A stretch of DNA of 64,000 nt, taken from assembly GCA_025916675.1 (NCBI GenBank), contig CP098402.1:2847205-2911204 (forward strand). The letters run 5' to 3'. The stretch comes from Phycisphaera sp. (lineage in GTDB: Bacteria; Planctomycetota; Phycisphaerae; Phycisphaerales; UBA1924). This document shows positions 60,029 to 64,000 of this stretch, piece by piece (position 1 is the stretch's first letter; each line of letters begins with the position of its first letter). The notes under the pieces are model-generated. The model did no database searches and was not told the DNA's origin. It saw nothing but the letters and a program-made list of their open reading frames with translations. Made by a program: the position numbers and the translations under genes.

Positions 60029-61561
60029 ATGAGGCTCAAGCCGAACAACACGCCAGAGTCCGATCACAACAAGCCCCACTCGCACGAACCGACGCCCGAG
60101 TTTGTATTCCCCGAGCCATTCGAGCCCTTCCCCATCGAGGCACTGCCCGAGCCCGTGCGCGGGTTCGTGGTCGAGGGCGCACGAGTGATCGGGTGCGATA
60201 CGTCCTACATCATTCTGCCCGTGATGAGCGTCTTGGCATCGGCCATTGGCAACACCAGGCGCGTGGCGCTCACACGGTCATGGATCGAACCCGCCATTGT
60301 CTGGACGGCGATCGTGGGCGAGTCAGGGACGGCGAAGAGCCCGGCGATGGATCTGGCGTTGAGCCCCGTTCGGCGGCGTCAGCACCAGGCGATGAAAGAA
60401 CACGAGCAAGCGGTGGAACTCCACGAGACGGCTCTGGCCGAGTGGAAGGCATCGCAAGGCAAGCGGGCGTCCGATCCATCATCGGCACCCGTGCGCCCGG
60501 TCTGCCGCCGGACGTGGACCAACGACGTGACCACCGAGAAGCTGGCCGAACTACTGGGCGAGAATCCCCGGGGCTTGCTGGTGGCCCGCGATGAACTGGC
60601 AGGGTGGCTGGGCGGGTTCGACCGCTACAGCGCCGGCAAGGGCGCGGACGTAGCCAAGTGGCTGAAAGTCTTCGGCGGACGGGCGCTCATCATCGACCGC
60701 AAGGGGAGCGGCACCACCTACGTCCCGCGTGCCACCGTGAGCGTTACTGGTGGAATCCAACCCGGCGCGCTGCGCCGGCACCTGAGCCTCACCCACGTCG
60801 AGAATGGACTGACCGCGCGGCTGCTCTTCGCCATGCCACCCCGCACACCGAAGCAGTGGACCGACGCCGAAGTATCCGACGCCACCGAGAAGGCGATCGC
60901 GCTGGTATTCGATCGCCTGTACAACCTCGAACCCGACCACCTCGACGGTGATGATGAACCGCGTCTGGTGCGTCCGAGCGAAGAGGCCAAGCAAGCGTTC
61001 GCTGCATTCGTGAATGAGCACGGCCGGGAGCAAGCCGAGCGCGTCGGGGCCGAGGCGGCGGCGTGGAGCAAGTTGGAGGGCTACGCGGCCCGGCTGGCGT
61101 TGGTAGTCCACCTGGCGCGGTGGGCGGCGGGAGAGGCCGTCGATCCCGACACGATCGACGTGGACGACGTGCGGGCCGCCCTGGCTATGGTCCGATGGTT
61201 CGCCCGCGAGGCCGAGCGGGTGTATGCACACCTCGATGGCGACGACGTGGACGACAAGCGTGGCGAGTTGGTGGAACTCATCCGGCGCAAGGGCGGCAAC
61301 GTGAGCGCCCGCGAGTTGGTCCAGGCATCCAGGCGATTCCCCCGGGTTGCCGACGCCGAGGCGGCGCTGGACGACCTCGAACGCGAAGGCGCTGGCCAAT
61401 GGCACTACCCGCCCATCGGACCCAAGGGCGGACGCCCCGCCCGTCGATTCTCTCTAGCCAAGCGTCTACACCAACGGAACCCCTCGCCAGAGCGCGCGAA
61501 TGGGGGTTCCGTAGACGTAGGCACGCCAGAAAGTGGCACGCCCGACCCGGATCACCAATAA
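60029..61561 (+). CDS. DUF3987 family protein of integrative elements
   Basis: The 510-residue protein starts at ATG 60029. It has LPVMSVLASAIGNTRRVALT, a Walker-A-like GESGTAKSPAMDLAL, WTNDVTTEKLAELLGENPRG, LLVARDELAGWLGGFDRYSA and TGGIQPGALRRHLS, the pattern of DUF3987 proteins. These are common next to integrases in mobile elements and resemble the helicase/ATPase part of primase-helicases. A function in element replication or maintenance is likely but unproven. The integrase follows after 20 bases. Confidence 0.8.
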   Translation: MRLKPNNTPESDHNKPHSHEPTPEFVFPEPFEPFPIEALPEPVRGFVVEGARVIGCDTSYIILPVMSVLASAIGNTRRVALTRSWIEPAIVWTAIVGESGTAKSPAMDLALSPVRRRQHQAMKEHEQAVELHETALAEWKASQGKRASDPSSAPVRPVCRRTWTNDVTTEKLAELLGENPRGLLVARDELAGWLGGFDRYSAGKGADVAKWLKVFGGRALIIDRKGSGTTYVPRATVSVTGGIQPGALRRHLSLTHVENGLTARLLFAMPPRTPKQWTDAEVSDATEKAIALVFDRLYNLEPDHLDGDDEPRLVRPSEEAKQAFAAFVNEHGREQAERVGAEAAAWSKLEGYAARLALVVHLARWAAGEAVDPDTIDVDDVRAALAMVRWFAREAERVYAHLDGDDVDDKRGELVELIRRKGGNVSARELVQASRRFPRVADAEAALDDLEREGAGQWHYPPIGPKGGRPARRFSLAKRLHQRNPSPERANGGSVDVGTPESGTPDPDHQ

Positions 61562-61581
61562 CCCCGTAGGGAGACTCAAGC

Positions 61582-62886
61582 ATGGCAAGCATCACCACCG
61601 ACAAGCGGGGCAATCGGCGACTCCAATTCGTGGACGGCAACGGCACGCGCCAGACCGTGCGGCTCGGCAAGCTCGACGCCACGGCCGCACAGACCATCCG
61701 CACCCACGCCGAGGCGCTGCTGAGCGCCAAACTGAGCGGTTCATCCCCGGCCCGTGCGTCGTCTCTGTGGGCGTCCGAGTTGGGCGACAAGTTGCACGAC
61801 CGCCTGGCCCGCGTCGGGCTCGTGGAGCCACGCACGCCCCCGGAAACGAACACGCTACACGAGTTGGTCGAGCGGTTCATCGATTCCACCACCGTCGCGC
61901 CCACCACGACGATGGCGTACCGCCAGACCGCCAACAGCCTGCTCGAATACTTCGGTGGCGATCACGACGTGCGCCAGATCACCAACGAAGACGCATCACT
62001 CTGGCGACGGGCGCTCGCCGAGGCCGGATACGCCAAGGCCACCCAAGCCAAGCGGGTGTACGTCGCCAAGCTGATATTCAAGCGGGCGCTCTCGTGGGGG
62101 CTGGTGGACGCCAACCCGTTCGCCGATCTCAAGCCGGGATCGCAAGCCAACCCCGAGCGGACGTACTACGTCAGAATCGAAGACGCCGAGAAAATCATCG
62201 ACAAGTGCCCCGATGCCCGCTGGCGTGCCATCGTGGGGCTCTGCCGGTTCGCCGGGCTCCGATGCCCGTCCGAGTTGGTCGGGCTGACGTGGGGCGACGT
62301 AGACCTCGTGGAGCGTCGGCTCGTGGTGCGTTCACCGAAGACCGCCAATCACGAGGGCCATGCGGTCCGGCTCGTGCCGATCGCGCCCAAGCTGGCCCCG
62401 CTGCTCGAAGACCTCCACGAACTCGCCGAAGCCGATGAGCCCAGCCTATTCCCCACGATGCGCGGCCCGTCGAACCTGCGGACCACGATGCACAAGATTA
62501 TCGCCCGCGCCGGGCTGACCCCTTGGCCCCGGTTGTTCCAGAACATGCGCGCCTCGTGCGCCACCGACTGGGCGAGCGAGTTTCCCAACCACGATGCCGC
62601 CTCATGGCTGGGCCATTCGCCCATGATTGCGGCGCAGCACTACCTCAAGCCCCGCGATGAACACTTCCGCAAGGCTGCCGGGCTTGGGGGTTGCGCTCGA
62701 AGCGACGCACGGGTGGAGCCAAAAGCGACGCGGAGCATCGCGGCAGATTCCGGCACCGAATCGAAGCGCACGCCGCAAACCCTTGGAATCGCGGATTTTC
62801 TGCCGCACGACGCCCAGGGTTGCAACGCTTCGCACTCCGGTCTAGTGGGCGGGCGGGGACTCGAACCCCGGACCCTTCGCGTGTAA
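61582..62886 (+). CDS. Tyrosine recombinase (integrase) entering the tRNA-Val attachment site
   Basis: The 434-residue protein has an N-terminal arm- and core-binding part (TLHELVERFIDSTTVAPTTT) and the catalytic domain. Residues are Arg227 (CRFAGLRCPSEL), Lys253 (SPKTANHEGH), Arg323 in QNMR (the usual His is Gln320), His345 (WLGHSP) and the nucleophile Tyr354 (AAQHYLKP). From residue ~376 the sequence is the tail shared with the left-hand repeat, and the last ~14 residues (VGGRGLEPRTLRV) are encoded on the opposite strand of the tRNA gene. It should integrate and excise the element at the tRNA-Val 3' end. Confidence 0.93.
   Translation: MASITTDKRGNRRLQFVDGNGTRQTVRLGKLDATAAQTIRTHAEALLSAKLSGSSPARASSLWASELGDKLHDRLARVGLVEPRTPPETNTLHELVERFIDSTTVAPTTTMAYRQTANSLLEYFGGDHDVRQITNEDASLWRRALAEAGYAKATQAKRVYVAKLIFKRALSWGLVDANPFADLKPGSQANPERTYYVRIEDAEKIIDKCPDARWRAIVGLCRFAGLRCPSELVGLTWGDVDLVERRLVVRSPKTANHEGHAVRLVPIAPKLAPLLEDLHELAEADEPSLFPTMRGPSNLRTTMHKIIARAGLTPWPRLFQNMRASCATDWASEFPNHDAASWLGHSPMIAAQHYLKPRDEHFRKAAGLGGCARSDARVEPKATRSIAADSGTESKRTPQTLGIADFLPHDAQGCNASHSGLVGGRGLEPRTLRV
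62707..62869. repeat. Right copy of the 163-bp direct repeat (attachment region)
   Basis: It comprises the last ~47 codons of the integrase before the tRNA and the tRNA 3' end. It pairs with 47724-47886 at a constant offset of 14,983 bases. The identical core is 62848-62869. Mismatches are mostly third-position or conservative, consistent with a coding tail that diverged under some constraint. Confidence 0.88.
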
Positions 62887-62919
62887 GGCGAATGCTCTAG
62901 CCAACTGAGCTACCCGCCC
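62846..62919 (-). tRNA. tRNA-Val(UAC)
   Basis: The minus strand folds into a complete cloverleaf: acceptor GGGCGGG/CCCGCCC, D-stem GCTC/GAGC, anticodon stem TTCGC/GCGAA with loop CTTACAC (anticodon TAC), a 5-base variable loop, T-stem CGGGG/CCCCG with loop TTCGAGT, and discriminator A. CCA is not encoded. Its 3' end is the integration core of the element, and the gene is left intact by the insertion. Confidence 0.96.
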
Positions 62920-62934
62920 GAGTAGCCTGACATC

Positions 62935-64000
62935 CTACGCCGCCTCGCGGATGGGATTGTCAAGCATCATGTTCACGCCCCTGAGCACCCAGGACACGCG
63001 GTAGGTACCGGGAAGGAAGTGACTCGGCCGCTCGCCGATGACGCTTCGCACACTTGCGGCCATCTTGGCGTTCGCCACCGACAGCAGGACCGGCACGGCC
63101 TGCCCGTCGGCATCGTACCGCTGGATGGTCTTGCGAAGATCGGTGAGATCGTCACGATTGCGGACGCTCCCCAGGATCAGATCGGGCCGCTCGCTTGGTC
63201 CGATCGGCCCGAGGATGTCAGCCCCACCACTCGACAGGTTCTGTTCCGCCAGCCGCCAGGCGAGCAGCCCCATCGGATCCAGAACATCGGCATTGCCCAA
63301 CGAGGCCAGGGTCACGCCATCGGGAACCTGTTCGCGGATCGTTTCGGCATAACTCTGAACCGGAGCACTCTTGTCGGTGCTGGCCATCACCAATCGCAAA
63401 CTCTCCAGTGTTTCATCGGCCCGCTCGACACACGTGCGCACCAAGCCGGTAGCCACTGGCGTTTCCTCCACGTGCAACAGCGCGGAATCAACCCAGTCGC
63501 TCCCGCTGTCGCCGAGCAGCGTCGCGTGCGCGAGCGTGTTGGCGGCTTGCAGGATTCTTGCCTGCCGATAGTTCGATGGATCCATGTGCTTCAGGTTCTT
63601 GGACGACAAGTGGTGGTTAGAGATCGGAGAAGATACCGACTTGTCGAATTCCCACGCGGCAAAATCGTCTCGGCCGCGTCCGCATGGTTCAGCTCAAAGA
63701 ATTGCTTCTCGACCTGGGCGGGCAGCACGTCGTGCATCCGCGCGGCGATGAGGGCATCCACATAATCCTGGCCCAACTCGCACGCCATGACCGCGCGCCC
63801 CATATCGTGCATCAACCCGATCACGAAGGCGTCGTCCGGCGAGATCGAGCCAGCCGAACGCGCGATATCCGCGGCCAGCAGGCCGACCGCGTAGCCATGC
63901 TCCCACAGCATCGCGACGTTCAGCACCTCGGATTCGTTGAACTGGTCGAGCACGGTCATGCTCGAGATCGACTCGCGGATCGTGCTCATGCCCAGCCGCA
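62935..64000 (-). pseudogene. HDOD-domain protein gene with apparent one-base frameshift, 5' end outside window
   Basis: Two frames together make one HDOD-type protein. The upstream part (from beyond 64000 to about 63655) reads RLGMSTIRESISSMTVLDQF, LWEHGYAVGLLAADIARSAG and FVIGLMHDMGRAVMACELGQ. Its frame then runs into a stop at 63591. If one base is added near 63655, the other frame continues as WEFDKSVSSPISNHHLSSKN, the expected His-His end of the domain, and on to 62935. HDOD proteins serve signalling and regulation. Either the gene is broken or the assembly dropped a base. Confidence 0.75.

Larger units (their letters stand above)
47865..62869. mobile_element. tRNA-Val integrative element carrying a cbb3 oxidase operon
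   Basis: The proposed element runs between two identical 22-bp tRNA-Val 3' ends. At the tRNA side lie, in order, an excisionase-like gene, a small gene, a DUF3987 gene and a tyrosine integrase whose 3' end enters the tRNA. The other 11 kb hold the complete cbb3 cytochrome oxidase set, its maturation genes, an Rrf2 regulator and three unknown genes. No conjugation, capsid or replication-initiator gene is recognisable, so it may depend on a helper for transfer. An alternative is that only about 58-62.9 kb is mobile and the left repeat is an older, independent scar. No further copy of the core is seen between 48 and 62 kb. Confidence 0.7.

Noticed and set aside
58000-62870. A smaller element limited to the excisionase-DUF3987-integrase module
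   Set aside because: No second copy of the attachment core was found between 48 and 62 kb, so the only supported left boundary is 47865.

Overview
The window reads as high-GC chromosome of a planctomycete, most likely of the Phycisphaerae. The main evidence is four secreted proteins ending in the paired 'GC-type' dockerin module (DxDGDGxLTLFDFLxFQNAF repeats ending near Gly-Cys), a fused CcoN-CcoO oxidase, an outer-membrane LptD, and dense packing with many 4-bp ATGA/GTGA gene overlaps and convergent genes with almost no spacing. This taxonomic call is inference; there is no rRNA gene in the window.

Layout. 0-9 kb: a membrane-anchored peptide-binding protein cut by the window edge, PlsY, two dockerin proteins (one with fourteen 49-residue FG-GAP/VCBS units), a NeuD-type acyltransferase, a GT4 glycosyltransferase and an amidohydrolase. 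9-21 kb: a PEP-mutase/isocitrate-lyase family enzyme, ApaG, a kynureninase-ACMSD pair (tryptophan catabolism), a third dockerin protein, LptD, and small envelope or unknown proteins. 21-34 kb: a Ser/Thr kinase fused to CHASE2, cobalamin-dependent methionine synthase split into two overlapping genes, CsbD and a PfpI-type protein, and GabD and GabT on either side of two lipoproteins. 33.8-40.5 kb: a tight operon of nitrilase-fold amidohydrolase, Orn/Lys/Arg-type PLP decarboxylase, ATP-grasp ligase, C45 Ntn hydrolase and a Fur-fold regulator without the usual metal ligands. This looks like a route that makes a (poly)amine and then forms and breaks an amide of it. 40.5-42.2 kb: a secreted PQQ-type sugar dehydrogenase-like dockerin protein. 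42.4-46.8 kb: a peptidoglycan-recycling operon (anmK, murQ, SSS-family symporter, nagZ).

47.7-62.9 kb holds the most striking structure. A tRNA-Val(UAC) gene at 62846-62919 sits directly beside a tyrosine integrase whose reading frame runs through the attachment region into the tRNA. A 163-bp block (62707-62869), made of the integrase 3' end plus the last part of the tRNA, recurs without gaps and about 90% identical (my hand count) at 47724-47886. The 22-bp tRNA-derived core is identical in both copies. I read 47865-62869 as an integrative element of about 15 kb. It carries an excisionase-like protein, a DUF3987 protein and an integrase at one end. As cargo it carries a complete cbb3 cytochrome oxidase set, ordered ccoNO, ccoQ, ccoP, ccoG, ccoH, safE-like, ccoI, ccoS, with a divergent Rrf2 regulator and an AT-rich inverted repeat between them. 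The decayed integrase tail outside the left end suggests a second, older element once sat in tandem.

Past the tRNA, an HDOD-domain gene runs off the window and carries an apparent one-base frameshift. Start codons were chosen by Shine-Dalgarno match, overlap with the upstream gene, or signal-peptide position, and differ from the longest open frame in many genes.
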